Notes: generated by a model from the letters alone, not told the origin. Shown: positions 25,343 through 33,407, numbered from the stretch's first letter. The stretch is 64,000 nt of DNA from Pseudomonas sp. R37(2017) (GCF_002113375.1 NZ_NEHO01000001.1:404950-468949), one strand, 5' to 3'. Numbers and translations: made by a program.

Positions 25343-26479
25343 ATGCTGATGACACTCTGGCTGCGACTGGGCGCCTTCCTCGGCAAATTGTTGCTGTGGT
25401 CACTGGGGCTCGGCGTGCTTGGCTGGGCATTGGCTACGGCCTGGTTTGCCTGGCAGCAGCGCGGACCGGTCTCGGCGCAGGAGTTGATTCCCGACGGAGA
25501 AGCTGCGATGACCCAGGACATCATCCAGACCGCCGTGCGCATCGTCGATCAGCACCGCGAAAACACCCGCTACCTGCGCGATGCCCATGCCAAGGCCCAC
25601 GGCTGTGTGAAGGCCGAAGTTCAGGTGCTGCCGCAACTGCCCGATGAACTGCGCCAAGGTGTATTCAGCGAGCCAGGCAAGATCTGGCAAGCGACGATGC
25701 GCCTGTCCAACGGCAATGCCTATCCGCAGTTCGACAGCATCCGCGACGCCCGGGGCATGGCGATCAAATTGTTCGACGTGCCGGGTAAACAACTGTTGGG
25801 CGATCAGTTGGAGCGAGGCGAACAGGACTTTGTGATGTTCAGCCACCCGAACTTCTTTGTCAGTAATGTCGCCGAGTACCGTCAGAACGTCGCCGCTCAA
25901 GCCGACGGCAAAAAGGTGATGGCATTCTTCCCCGGCTGGGATCCACGCGCCTGGCAAGTTCGCCACCTGTTTATCGCCCTGGCGACGCTATCCCCTGCCC
26001 CGCCAAGCCCGACCCGGACGACCTACTTTTCGGTTTCACCCTATAAATTCGGTGCAGCCAATGCGAAATTCCGGGTCGCCCCCGATCCGGACAGTTGCCC
26101 CGCCTACGACCTGCCGGAACAAAATCGCAAGTTGCCGAACTTTCTGCGCACTGCGCTGAACCAGCAGTTGTCGACCGATCGGGTGCCCGCGTGTTTTGTC
26201 CTGCAAATCCAGCGACAGGACGCCAACAAGTACATGCCGATAGAAGACACCAGCATTGAGTGGCGCGAAAGCGATGCACCCTTCGAGACAGTGGCGCGAA
26301 TCAAGGTTCCAGCGCAGGACTTCGATACACCGGCGCTGAACCTGCAATGCGACAACCAGTCGTTCAACCCCTGGTTCGGCATCGAAGCGCACCGCCCCAT
26401 TGGCGGGATCAATCGGTTGCGCAGGGCCGTCTACGAAGCTGTCAGCGACTACCGGCACGACCGTAACGCCGAGCAATAA
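25343..26479 (+). CDS. Catalase-fold haem protein with membrane anchor
   Basis: A 378-aa catalase-related protein, much shorter than true catalases (about 480 or 700 aa). An N-terminal hydrophobic anchor (about 8-36) is followed by the haem fold. The distal His lies in AHAKAHGCVKAE, conserved blocks include LSNGNAYPQFDSIRDARGMAIKLF and DFVMFSHPNFF, and the proximal haem Tyr lies in RRAVYEAVSDYRHDRN near the C-terminus. AAGGA is 8 bp before the ATG. Such small catalase relatives often act on organic or lipid hydroperoxides rather than hydrogen peroxide. Coupling with the upstream di-haem cytochrome suggests a periplasmic peroxide-handling pair, which is inference. Confidence 0.83.
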   Translation: MLMTLWLRLGAFLGKLLLWSLGLGVLGWALATAWFAWQQRGPVSAQELIPDGEAAMTQDIIQTAVRIVDQHRENTRYLRDAHAKAHGCVKAEVQVLPQLPDELRQGVFSEPGKIWQATMRLSNGNAYPQFDSIRDARGMAIKLFDVPGKQLLGDQLERGEQDFVMFSHPNFFVSNVAEYRQNVAAQADGKKVMAFFPGWDPRAWQVRHLFIALATLSPAPPSPTRTTYFSVSPYKFGAANAKFRVAPDPDSCPAYDLPEQNRKLPNFLRTALNQQLSTDRVPACFVLQIQRQDANKYMPIEDTSIEWRESDAPFETVARIKVPAQDFDTPALNLQCDNQSFNPWFGIEAHRPIGGINRLRRAVYEAVSDYRHDRNAEQ

Positions 26480-26491
26480 TCTGGCAGGCAC

Positions 26492-26518
26492 AAAAAAAGC
26501 GATCCTGAGATCGCTTTC
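26492..26518 (-). terminator. Intrinsic terminator (distal end of tRNA cluster)
   Basis: On the minus strand, GAAAGCGATC...GATCGCTTTTTTT is a GCGATC stem with a 7-T tail, 90 bp beyond the last tRNA. It may also stop plus-strand transcription of the catalase-like gene. Confidence 0.65.
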
Positions 26519-26543
26519 AAGCACTGGCCAAGCGCCAGACAGC

Positions 26544-26570
26544 AGAAAGCCCGCACTGGGCGGGCTTTCT
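26544..26570 (-). terminator. Intrinsic terminator after tRNA-Asp copy 1
   Basis: AGAAAGCCCGC pairs with GCGGGCTTTCT around a 5-nt loop. It has A and T tracts on both sides and can work in either direction. Confidence 0.75.
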
Positions 26571-26608
26571 GTGGTGATCTGGCGTTCAGTGTTCCAGATT
26601 ACCGAATA

Positions 26609-26685
26609 TGGCGCAGCGGACGGGACTCGAACCCGCGACCCCCGGCGTGACAGGCCGGTATTCTAACCGACTGAACTACCGCTGC
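26609..26685 (-). tRNA. tRNA-Asp (GTC), copy 1
   Basis: 77 nt with encoded CCA. The acceptor stem GCAGCGG pairs with CCGCTGC, the D arm reads AGTTCAGTCGGTTAGA, the anticodon loop CTGTCAC gives GTC, and the T arm contains GGTTCGAGTCC. It is nearly identical to the copy at 26976-27052. Confidence 0.97.
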
Positions 26686-26700
26686 GCGTAGCGTTGAAAG

Positions 26701-26776
26701 TGGTGGGTGATGACGGGATCGAACCGCCGACATTCTGCTTGTAAGGCAGACGCTCTCCCAGCTGAGCTAATCACCC
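26701..26776 (-). tRNA. tRNA-Val (TAC), copy 1
   Basis: 76 nt with encoded CCA. The acceptor GGGTGAT pairs with ATCACCC, the anticodon loop CTTACAA gives TAC, and the T loop is GTTCGATCC. It lies 15 nt upstream (in transcription order) of tRNA-Asp copy 1. Confidence 0.97.
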
Positions 26777-26909
26777 TTTACCTTCGTTGCGGGACACATT
26801 ATGCCACAGGTTTTTATAAAGTGTTGATTTATTTGAAGTTTTTTTCAAAAAAATCTAAAAACCGGTGAAACGACGCAACCCACAGGAACAACAGTCAAAC
26901 TTGAGGCAG

Positions 26910-26935
26910 AAAAAAGCCCGCATCAGCGGGCTTTT
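26910..26935 (-). terminator. Intrinsic terminator between tRNA units
   Basis: AAAAGCCCGC pairs with GCGGGCTTTT, with an A6 tract on the plus strand that becomes U6 in the minus transcript. It closes the upstream tRNA-Val/tRNA-Asp unit, so each unit appears to have its own terminator. Confidence 0.75.
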
Positions 26936-26975
26936 CCGTGGTGACCTGGCGTTCAGTGTTCCAGGTTACCGAATA

Positions 26976-27052
26976 TGGCGCAGCGGACGGGACTCGAACC
27001 CGCGACCCCCGGCGTGACAGGCCGGTATTCTAACCGACTGAACTACCGCTGC
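26976..27052 (-). tRNA. tRNA-Asp (GTC), copy 2
   Basis: 77 nt with CCA, same stems and GTC anticodon as copy 1. About 30 bp of 3' flank (GGCGTTCAGTGTTCCAG and onwards) is also conserved between the copies, which shows a recent tandem duplication. Confidence 0.97.
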
Positions 27053-27071
27053 GCGTAACACTGAAAACGAA

Positions 27072-27147
27072 TGGTGGGTGATGACGGGATCGAACCGCCG
27101 ACATTCTGCTTGTAAGGCAGACGCTCTCCCAGCTGAGCTAATCACCC
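27072..27147 (-). tRNA. tRNA-Val (TAC), copy 2
   Basis: 76 nt with CCA and anticodon TAC, matching copy 1. It is the first tRNA of the cluster in transcription order; the AT-rich sequence at 27155-27230 upstream would contain the promoter. Confidence 0.97.
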
Positions 27148-27306
27148 TTCGCTTCGGTGTGGCGCGCATTCTACGGAGCGACCCAACCTCTGGCAAGCAC
27201 TTTTTTAAATAATTTTCCGAGCCCTTCCAAAGGCTTAGAGAAAGGTTGGCCTATGGCACGGCGAAGACAATAATGCCCCCCTTTGTATAAAGGAGAGACT
27301 CACCCC

Positions 27307-28227
27307 ATGTGGTTCAAAAACCTGCTTATCTATCGCCTGACCCAAGATCTGCCTGTTGATGCCGAGGCGTTGGAAACTGCACTGGCCACCAAACTGGCGC
27401 GCCCATGTGCAAGCCAGGAGTTGACCACCTACGGTTTCGTCGCGCCGTTCGGCAAAGGCGAAGATGCGCCACTGGTCCACGTCAGCGGTGACTTCCTGCT
27501 GGTGTCCGCTCGCAAGGAAGAACGCATTCTGCCGGGCAGCGTCGTGCGTGATGCGGTCAAGGAAAAGGTCGAAGAGATCGAAGCCGAGCAAATGCGCAAG
27601 GTCTACAAGAAGGAGCGCGATCAGATCAAGGATGAAATCATCCAGGCCTTCCTGCCCCGCGCCTTTATCCGTCGCTCGTCGACCTTCGCCGCCATCGCGC
27701 CGAAACAGGGCCTGATCCTGGTCAACTCGGCCAGCCCGAAACGCGCCGAAGACCTGTTGTCCACCTTGCGTGAAGTGATCGGCACCCTGCCGGTACGCCC
27801 ACTGACCGTTAAAATGTCCCCGACCGCGACCATGACCGAGTGGGTCACCACGCAGAAAGCCGCGGACGACTTCTTTGTGCTGGACGAGTGCGAACTGCGC
27901 GACACCCACGAAGACGGCGGCATTGTGCGTTGCAAGCGCCAGGACCTGACCAGCGAAGAAATCCAGCTGCACCTGAGTACCGGCAAAGTGGTCACTCAAT
28001 TGTCCCTGGCCTGGCAGGACAAGCTGTCGTTCGTCCTCGACGACAAGATGGTGGTCAAGCGCCTGAAGTTCGAAGACCTGCTGCAAGACCAGGCGGAACA
28101 GGACGGCGGTGACGAGGCCCTGGGCCAACTGGATGCCAGCTTCACCCTGATGATGCTGACCTTCGGCGACTTCCTGCCGGCACTGGTTGAAGCATTGGGT
28201 GGCGAAGAGACGCCGCAGGGGATCTAA
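27307..28227 (+). CDS. rdgC: Recombination-associated protein RdgC
   Basis: A 306-aa nucleoid-associated DNA-binding protein that forms a ring dimer on DNA and counters RecA. The start [16 protein letters not shown] is diagnostic. The conserved middle block has [20 protein letters not shown], and the C-terminus has [25 protein letters not shown] frame extension to 27283 includes the ribosome-binding site (AAAGGAGAGA) and is rejected. Length matches the family. Confidence 0.97.
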   Translation: MWFKNLLIYRLTQDLPVDAEALETALATKLARPCASQELTTYGFVAPFGKGEDAPLVHVSGDFLLVSARKEERILPGSVVRDAVKEKVEEIEAEQMRKVYKKERDQIKDEIIQAFLPRAFIRRSSTFAAIAPKQGLILVNSASPKRAEDLLSTLREVIGTLPVRPLTVKMSPTATMTEWVTTQKAADDFFVLDECELRDTHEDGGIVRCKRQDLTSEEIQLHLSTGKVVTQLSLAWQDKLSFVLDDKMVVKRLKFEDLLQDQAEQDGGDEALGQLDASFTLMMLTFGDFLPALVEALGGEETPQGI

Positions 28228-28245
28228 CGGCTTGTGATCACACAC

Positions 28246-28270
28246 TGTGCGAGCAAGCCCGCTCCCACAT
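28246..28270. repeat. Single REP copy
   Basis: GTGCGAGCAAGCCCGCTCCCAC lies 20 bp after rdgC; only one arm of the usual pair is present. Confidence 0.7.
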
Positions 28271-28337
28271 TTGCCTTTGTGGTGCTTCGTGAGCAACAGG
28301 ATCGGGAAATGGCCGCTCAACAGGCCAGCGACTGACT

Positions 28338-28389
28338 TGCGATCCTGATCCGCGATCTTGATCCGCGATCTTGATCTGAAAACTTGATC
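28338..28389. repeat. 13-bp tandem repeat upstream of guanidine riboswitch
   Basis: Four 13-bp units: TGCGATCCTGATC, two identical CGCGATCTTGATC units, and a diverged TGAAAACTTGATC. Seven GATC sites occur in about 50 bp. The array lies about 30 bp before the riboswitch, where a sugE promoter would be expected. Confidence 0.7.
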
Positions 28390-28421
28390 CCCGGGTTAAT
28401 GCTGGGCACTATATTGCCCAT

Positions 28422-28472
28422 CGCGAGGACGACCTCGCGGCTCGATCGAGTCATTAATCAGGGGACGACCCC
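28422..28472 (+). promoter_or_regulatory. Guanidine-II (mini-ykkC) riboswitch
   Basis: Two short hairpins share the diagnostic ACGA loop: CGCGAGG-ACGA-CCTCGCG (28422-28439) and GGGG-ACGA-CCCC (28461-28472), joined by a 21-nt linker containing CTCGATCGAG. The second hairpin is 10 nt upstream of the GGAGG of sugE. This is the mini-ykkC architecture, which binds guanidinium with both loops and frees the Shine-Dalgarno sequence. Gene context (an SMR guanidinium exporter) agrees. Confidence 0.92.
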
Positions 28473-28492
28473 GTCAGACGATGGAGGTCTTC

Positions 28493-28807
28493 ATGTCCTG
28501 GATCATTCTGTTTTTCGCCGGCCTGTTCGAAGTGGGCTGGGCCGTCGGTCTCAAGTACACCGACGGTTTCACCCGCCCGCTCCCCACTGTTTTGACCGTT
28601 GCAGCCATGGCGATCAGCCTTGGCTTGCTCGGCCTTGCAATGAAGGAATTGCCGTTGGGTACGGCCTATGCGATCTGGACCGGTGTCGGCGCCGTTGGCA
28701 CGGTGATCGCAGGGATCATTCTGTTTGGTGAGTCGATGGCGCTGGTGCGGCTGGCCAGTGTGGCATTGATCATTTCCGGGCTCGTTGGCCTGAAGGTCAG
28801 CGCTTAA
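28493..28807 (+). CDS. sugE: Guanidinium exporter of the SMR family (SugE/Gdx)
   Basis: A 104-aa small multidrug resistance protein with four transmembrane helices. The essential Glu is in the first helix ([19 protein letters not shown]), and the [18 protein letters not shown] block is typical of the Gdx (SugE) branch rather than the QacE/EmrE branch. An ATG at 28481 overlaps the GGAGG ribosome-binding site, so the ATG at 28493 is the start. A guanidine-II riboswitch lies directly upstream, which supports guanidinium/proton antiport as the real function. Confidence 0.95.
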   Translation: MSWIILFFAGLFEVGWAVGLKYTDGFTRPLPTVLTVAAMAISLGLLGLAMKELPLGTAYAIWTGVGAVGTVIAGIILFGESMALVRLASVALIISGLVGLKVSA

Positions 28808-28835
28808 CTTTCAGACCGCCATCGTCGGAACGCCG

Positions 28836-28899
28836 CCCGGAGCCGGCTCGCTCCCACATTGGAACGCGATCAATTGTGGGAGCGAGCCTGCTCGCGAAG
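28836..28899. repeat. REP pair (inverted)
   Basis: A degenerate arm (GGAGCCGGCTCGCTCCCAC) and a full arm (GTGGGAGCGAGCCTGCTCGCG) lie between the convergent sugE and LplT-PlsC genes. Confidence 0.8.
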
Positions 28900-28918
28900 A
28901 GGCCAGCACAGCCACCGA

Positions 28919-30793
28919 CTATCTAACGGCCCCGCGCAATTCCCCCACCAACACCTGCAACTTCGCAGGCTCCGCTGCCTCAACCGCCACTGCCGGCCCC
29001 GCCACCAGGGTCACCCGCGACCACAGGCGATGAAACAGTCCCTTGCCCGGATCGCGACTGAAGAAACTCCCCCACAACCCCTGCAAGGCCAGCGGAATCA
29101 CCGGCACCGGCGTCTCTTCGAGAATCCGCGTCAAGCCGCCCTTGAACTCATTGATCTCGCCATCGGCGGTCAATTTACCCTCGGGGAAGATGCACACCAG
29201 TTCCCCGTCCTTCAGATACCGCGCAATGCGCGTGAAGGCCTTTTCGTAGATCTGGATGTCTTCCTGGCGCCCGGCAATCGGAATCGTCCCTGCGGTACGG
29301 AAGATGAAGTTCAGCACCGGCAGGTTGTAGATCTTGTAATACATCACAAAGCGAATCGGCCTGCGCACCGCGCCGCCAATCAGCAAGGCGTCGACGAACG
29401 AGACGTGGTTGCACACCAGCAGCGCCGCGCCTTCATCGGGGATCAGATCGAGGTTGCGGTGCTCGACGCGGTACATGGAATGGCTGAGCAGCCAGATCAT
29501 GAAACGCATGGTGAACTCGGGGACGATCTTGAAGATGTAGGCGTTGACGCCGATGTTCAGCAACGAGACCACCAGGAACAGTTGCGGGATCGACAGCTTG
29601 GCCACGCTCAGCAAGACGATGGAGACAATCGCCGAGATCACCATGAACAACGCGTTGAGGATGTTGTTGGCGGCAATCACTCGTGCCCGTTCGTTCTCCG
29701 CGGTTCGCGACTGGATCAGCGCGTACAGAGGCACGATATAGAAGCCGCCGAAGACGCCCAGGCCGAGGATGTCGAGCAACACCAGCCAGGTGTGGCCGAA
29801 ACCGAGGATTTCAATCCAGCCATGGCCGGCGACGCTGTCCGGAATTCCGCCGGAATGCCACCACAGCAGCAGACCGAAGACGGTCAGGCCGAACGAACCA
29901 AACGGCACCAGCCCGATTTCGACTTTGCGTCCGGAGAGTTTTTCGCAAAGCATCGAACCCATCGCGATGCCGACCGAGAACACCGTCAGAATCAGCGTCA
30001 CCACGGTTTCATCACCGTGCATCCATTCCTTGGCATAGGCCGGGATCTGCGTCAGATAAATCGCCCCGACAAACCAGAACCATGAGTTGCCGACAATCGA
30101 GCGAGACACCGCCGGCGTTTGCCCCAGGCCGAGTTTCAAGGTGGCCCAGGACTGGCTGAAGATGTTCCAGTTCAGGCGCATTTGCGGCGTGGCGGCCGCC
30201 GCGCGAGGAATGCTGCGGCTGGCCAGGTAACCAAGCACGGCAATGCCGATGATTGCCGTGGACACCACCGGCGCGTAATGCGCCGAAGACATCATGATCC
30301 CGGCGCCAATGGTGCCGGCGAGGATCGCCAGGAAAGTGCCCATTTCCACCAGGCCGTTGCCACCCACCAGTTCATCTTCATGCAGGGCCTGCGGCATGAT
30401 CGAGTACTTCACCGGACCGAACAGCGCCGAATGGGTGCCCATGGCAAACAGCGCCACCAACATCAACGACAGGTGATCGAACATGAAGCCGACGGCACCG
30501 ACCGCCATGATGGCGATTTCCCCCAGCTTGATCAGGCGGATCAACGCATCCTTGGCGAACTTTTCCCCGAATTGCCCGGCCAGGGCCGAGAACAGGAAAA
30601 ACGGCAGGATGAACAGCAGCGCACACAGGTTGACCCAGATCGAGCGGTCACCTTCGATGGTCAGCTTGTACAGAATGGCGAGGATCAACGACTGCTTGAA
30701 CACGTTGTCGTTGAACGCCCCGAGGGACTGGGTGATGAAGAACGGCAGGAAGCGCCGGGTGCGCAGCAAGTTGAACTGTGAGGGGTGACTCAT
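28919..30793 (-). CDS. LplT-like MFS transporter fused to PlsC-type acyltransferase
   Basis: A 624-aa inner-membrane fusion. Residues about 1-420 are an MFS transporter of the LplT (lysophospholipid flippase) type, beginning LRTRRFLPFFITQSLGAFNDN. Residues about 435-620 are a glycerolipid acyltransferase with the HX4D motif NHVSFVDA near residue 460, then FRTAGTIPIAGR and FPEGKLT. The full E. coli-like system adds an acyl-ACP synthetase domain (Aas), which is absent here. The likely job is to flip lysophospholipid inward and re-acylate it. Start MSHPSQFN at 30793. The gene runs in the same direction as the TehA gene, 97 bp downstream of it. Confidence 0.9.
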   Translation of the reverse strand: MSHPSQFNLLRTRRFLPFFITQSLGAFNDNVFKQSLILAILYKLTIEGDRSIWVNLCALLFILPFFLFSALAGQFGEKFAKDALIRLIKLGEIAIMAVGAVGFMFDHLSLMLVALFAMGTHSALFGPVKYSIMPQALHEDELVGGNGLVEMGTFLAILAGTIGAGIMMSSAHYAPVVSTAIIGIAVLGYLASRSIPRAAAATPQMRLNWNIFSQSWATLKLGLGQTPAVSRSIVGNSWFWFVGAIYLTQIPAYAKEWMHGDETVVTLILTVFSVGIAMGSMLCEKLSGRKVEIGLVPFGSFGLTVFGLLLWWHSGGIPDSVAGHGWIEILGFGHTWLVLLDILGLGVFGGFYIVPLYALIQSRTAENERARVIAANNILNALFMVISAIVSIVLLSVAKLSIPQLFLVVSLLNIGVNAYIFKIVPEFTMRFMIWLLSHSMYRVEHRNLDLIPDEGAALLVCNHVSFVDALLIGGAVRRPIRFVMYYKIYNLPVLNFIFRTAGTIPIAGRQEDIQIYEKAFTRIARYLKDGELVCIFPEGKLTADGEINEFKGGLTRILEETPVPVIPLALQGLWGSFFSRDPGKGLFHRLWSRVTLVAGPAVAVEAAEPAKLQVLVGELRGAVR

Positions 30794-30890
30794 CTTCCAT
30801 GTTTCCCTGAATTAGGTAACGAGTGGCCGGGATTCCTTTATTGGAGTATCAAAAATCGATCCAGGCCACACATTACCTATTCTTTGCCGG

Positions 30891-32042
30891 TTATTTCTTC
30901 AATCCGGCAATGCACGGCGAGACAAACAGCTCACCACGCCAGGCGCCCAGCACCGTGCGCTTGCCGACGATCAGCCACATCGCGGCCAACAACGCCACCA
31001 GCACGCAGCCAAACACACCGAAAAACGTCAGGCTCAAGGTACTGGCCAGTTTCAACGTCGCCAGCGAATAGACACCCAACGGGAAGGTGAAACCCCACCA
31101 GCCAAGATTGAAGGGAATGCCGTCACTCAGGTAACGCCCGGTGATCAGCAGCGCCATCAGCATCCACCAGAGTCCGAAGCCCCACAGAGTGATGCCGGCC
31201 ACCAGGCCCAACCCGGCAGCGATCTCACCGACACCCGGCAACCCGTTCGCCGCGAAAATCAACGGTGCGTCGCCGCCCAGCACCAGCATGCCCAAGGCAC
31301 CGGTGCCGATCGGGCCAAGGGCCAGCCAGCTTGAGGCGGCCATGTTTTCGTGAGGCAGTTTATGCAGGGCCATGCGCAGCAACAGAATGGTCAGGATGCT
31401 GAAAGCCACCGGCAGGGAAAAGGCCCAGAGCACGTAGCTGGTCACCAGCATCACCAGTTGCGAGTGAGCGTCGACCAAATGCGGTGCCAGCAAACCACCA
31501 CTGGCGGCTGCGACTTCCGCCGCGACCACCGGCAACAGCCAGACGGCGGTCATCTGGTCGATGCTGTGCTCCTGACGAGTGAACATCATGTAGGGAATCA
31601 GCACGCCGCAGGCCAGCGACATGGCCACATCCAGCCACCACAACACTTCGGCGAGGTGAATCACTCCTTCACCCCAACGCGGCAGGCCGAACACCAGGAA
31701 GCCGTTGATGATGGTCGCCAGCCCCATCGGGATGGTGCCGAAAAACATCGAGACCGTGGAGTGGCCGAAGATCCGTCGTGCCTCGTCGAAAAACAGCAGC
31801 CAACGCGCCGCGTACAGCACTGTAAACAGCAGAAACAGTGCGATGTTGAACAGCCAAAGGGCTTCGGCGAAGGCGTGCAAGGCGGGCATGGCGACCGGCA
31901 ATTGCGCCAGCGCCAACGCCAGCACACCGGTACCCATGGTGGCCGCGAACCAGTTCGGGGTGAACTGGCGGATCACCTCGCGAGGATGCTGCAAGTGAGT
32001 GAAAGGTTTGATTCCGGGCTTGATGCTATTGGCGCATGTCAT
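30891..32042 (-). CDS. TehA/SLAC1-family transporter
   Basis: A 383-aa, ten-helix inner-membrane protein of the tellurite-resistance/dicarboxylate transporter (TDT) family, which includes TehA and plant SLAC1. The characteristic start of the fold, FTPNWFAATMGTGVLALAL, begins near residue 27. Substrate may be an anion such as sulfite, tellurite-related species or a C4-dicarboxylate; the sequence does not decide. AGGAGTTAGCC precedes the ATG. The 130-bp upstream gap is strikingly AT-rich and holds an inverted TATATC/GATATA repeat at 32119-32144. Confidence 0.86.
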   Translation of the reverse strand: MTCANSIKPGIKPFTHLQHPREVIRQFTPNWFAATMGTGVLALALAQLPVAMPALHAFAEALWLFNIALFLLFTVLYAARWLLFFDEARRIFGHSTVSMFFGTIPMGLATIINGFLVFGLPRWGEGVIHLAEVLWWLDVAMSLACGVLIPYMMFTRQEHSIDQMTAVWLLPVVAAEVAAASGGLLAPHLVDAHSQLVMLVTSYVLWAFSLPVAFSILTILLLRMALHKLPHENMAASSWLALGPIGTGALGMLVLGGDAPLIFAANGLPGVGEIAAGLGLVAGITLWGFGLWWMLMALLITGRYLSDGIPFNLGWWGFTFPLGVYSLATLKLASTLSLTFFGVFGCVLVALLAAMWLIVGKRTVLGAWRGELFVSPCIAGLKK

Positions 32043-32118
32043 GGCTAACTCCTGTCCTCTCGTGAGGTGGAGCCCATGTTAGATCCGAATCGAATATCTA
32101 TATAACGGGTAATTTCTC

Positions 32119-32144
32119 TATATCTTATCTATTTTACAGATATA
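32119..32144. promoter_or_regulatory. AT-rich dyad upstream of TehA-family gene
   Basis: TATATC and GATATA half-sites are separated by 14 nt inside an AT-rich block (32090-32146) that contrasts with the GC-rich surroundings. A promoter or operator for the TehA-family gene is the simplest reading. Confidence 0.4.
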
Positions 32145-32172
32145 CGATCGGACAGGCCCGCACCACCCCACT

Positions 32173-33363
32173 TCACGAGCCAGCCGTACAGGCATTGGCA
32201 GAACGCTGACGCAGCAAGCCGGCCAGCGCGCCAAGGGCCAGCACAATCAGCACCACGCCATAGCCATCGGTGGTGGTCACCAGGCCAAACGACCGCGTCA
32301 GGATCCCGGCCAGCAACGATGGCAGGCAGAACGCCAGGTAACTGAGTACGTAATACGCCGACATCAAACCCGCGCGCTCATGGGGCAACGCCAACGGCAC
32401 CAGACTGCGTACGGCACCAAGGAAACCGGCACCAAAACCACAACCGGCGACAAGGGTGCCAAGGAAAAACAGCGACAGGCTGGCACCATGCACACCCAGT
32501 AGAACCAGGACGAGTCCCATCGGCAGCAAACTGCCACCCAACCGCAGCGCCTGGGTGGCAGGCCGGTTGCGCAAGGTGAAAATCATCAACGCGCCCGTCA
32601 CCGTCAACGCAGCAACGGTCGCCCCGCCAATCAGGTTCGAGGTCGAGCCCGTCGCCGTGCGCACCAGCGAAGGTGCCAGCGATGCATAAAAGCCGCCAAG
32701 CGCCCAGGTCGCCGTGTTGAGTGGCAGCACCCGCCACAAGGTGGCGCGCGCCTGAACCGGCACATGCAAGGTCGGTCGCAATGATGTCCACACACCGGCC
32801 TGGCGCGAGACGCTTTCCGGCAATCGCCAGACATACAGGGCCTGCATCACAAACAGGACCAGAAGCACCCAGAAGGTCAAATGCAATGGCGCCGGGGCAA
32901 ACTCGGCCAACACACCGCAACCCAACGCGCCGGCAGCCATGCCGAGCAGCGGCGCAACGCTGTTGACCAACGGCCCTTGCTGTCGGTCGGTGTCGAGCAG
33001 CGTTGCACTCAACACCGCAGTCGCCATGCCCGTCGCAAAGCCTTGCAGCACCCGTGCACTGATCAACCAGGCAACGCTGTCGGCGTGAATAAACAGCAAC
33101 ATCGCCAGGACGTTCAGCGCCACCGACGTAAAAATCACCGGCTTGCGCCCCAGGTAATCCGACAGCGATCCGACCGTCAGCAACGCCGCCAACAGACTGA
33201 GGGCGTACACGGCAAAAATCAGGGTCAGTATCGCCGCTGAAAAATGCATCTGCTCCTGATACAAGTGATACAGCGGCGTCGGCGCGGTCGAGGCCGCGAG
33301 GAAACTGAGCAGGGTTAACGCCAGAAACCACAGGCTGGCACGATTTGAATGGGAACCGGGCAT
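32173..33363 (-). CDS. MFS transporter
   Basis: A 396-aa major facilitator with about 12 helices. The MFS loop motif is GSLSDYLGRKPVIF between helices 2 and 3, and helix 1 contains STAPTPLYHLYQ. The ATG at 33363 (MPGSHSN) follows GGAG by 8 bp; the upstream extension MWSVF is rejected. It is divergent from a TetR-type regulator, with a 16-bp perfect inverted repeat starting 3 bp upstream of the start codon. An efflux function under TetR control is likely; the substrate is unknown. Confidence 0.88.
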   Translation of the reverse strand: MPGSHSNRASLWFLALTLLSFLAASTAPTPLYHLYQEQMHFSAAILTLIFAVYALSLLAALLTVGSLSDYLGRKPVIFTSVALNVLAMLLFIHADSVAWLISARVLQGFATGMATAVLSATLLDTDRQQGPLVNSVAPLLGMAAGALGCGVLAEFAPAPLHLTFWVLLVLFVMQALYVWRLPESVSRQAGVWTSLRPTLHVPVQARATLWRVLPLNTATWALGGFYASLAPSLVRTATGSTSNLIGGATVAALTVTGALMIFTLRNRPATQALRLGGSLLPMGLVLVLLGVHGASLSLFFLGTLVAGCGFGAGFLGAVRSLVPLALPHERAGLMSAYYVLSYLAFCLPSLLAGILTRSFGLVTTTDGYGVVLIVLALGALAGLLRQRSANACTAGS

Positions 33364-33366
33364 GAA

Positions 33367-33407
33367 CACACTCCACAAAAGCTAATTTTTTGCTTTTGTG
33401 GAGTGTG
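33367..33407. promoter_or_regulatory. 16-bp perfect inverted repeat between MFS and TetR genes
   Basis: CACACTCCACAAAAGC (33367-33382) and GCTTTTGTGGAGTGTG (33392-33407) flank a 9-nt centre. The repeat lies in the divergent promoter and, on the minus strand, contains the MFS ribosome-binding site (GTGGAG). It is the natural candidate for the TetR operator and could also form a strong mRNA hairpin. Confidence 0.7.

Noticed and set aside
26609..27147. tRNA cluster as an integration site carrying a genomic island
   Set aside because: No integrase or attachment-site duplication is present; the repeat is a simple tandem duplication and the neighbouring genes are core.
28338..28389. The 13-bp repeats as a CRISPR array
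   Set aside because: Units are contiguous, with no spacers, and no cas genes are present.
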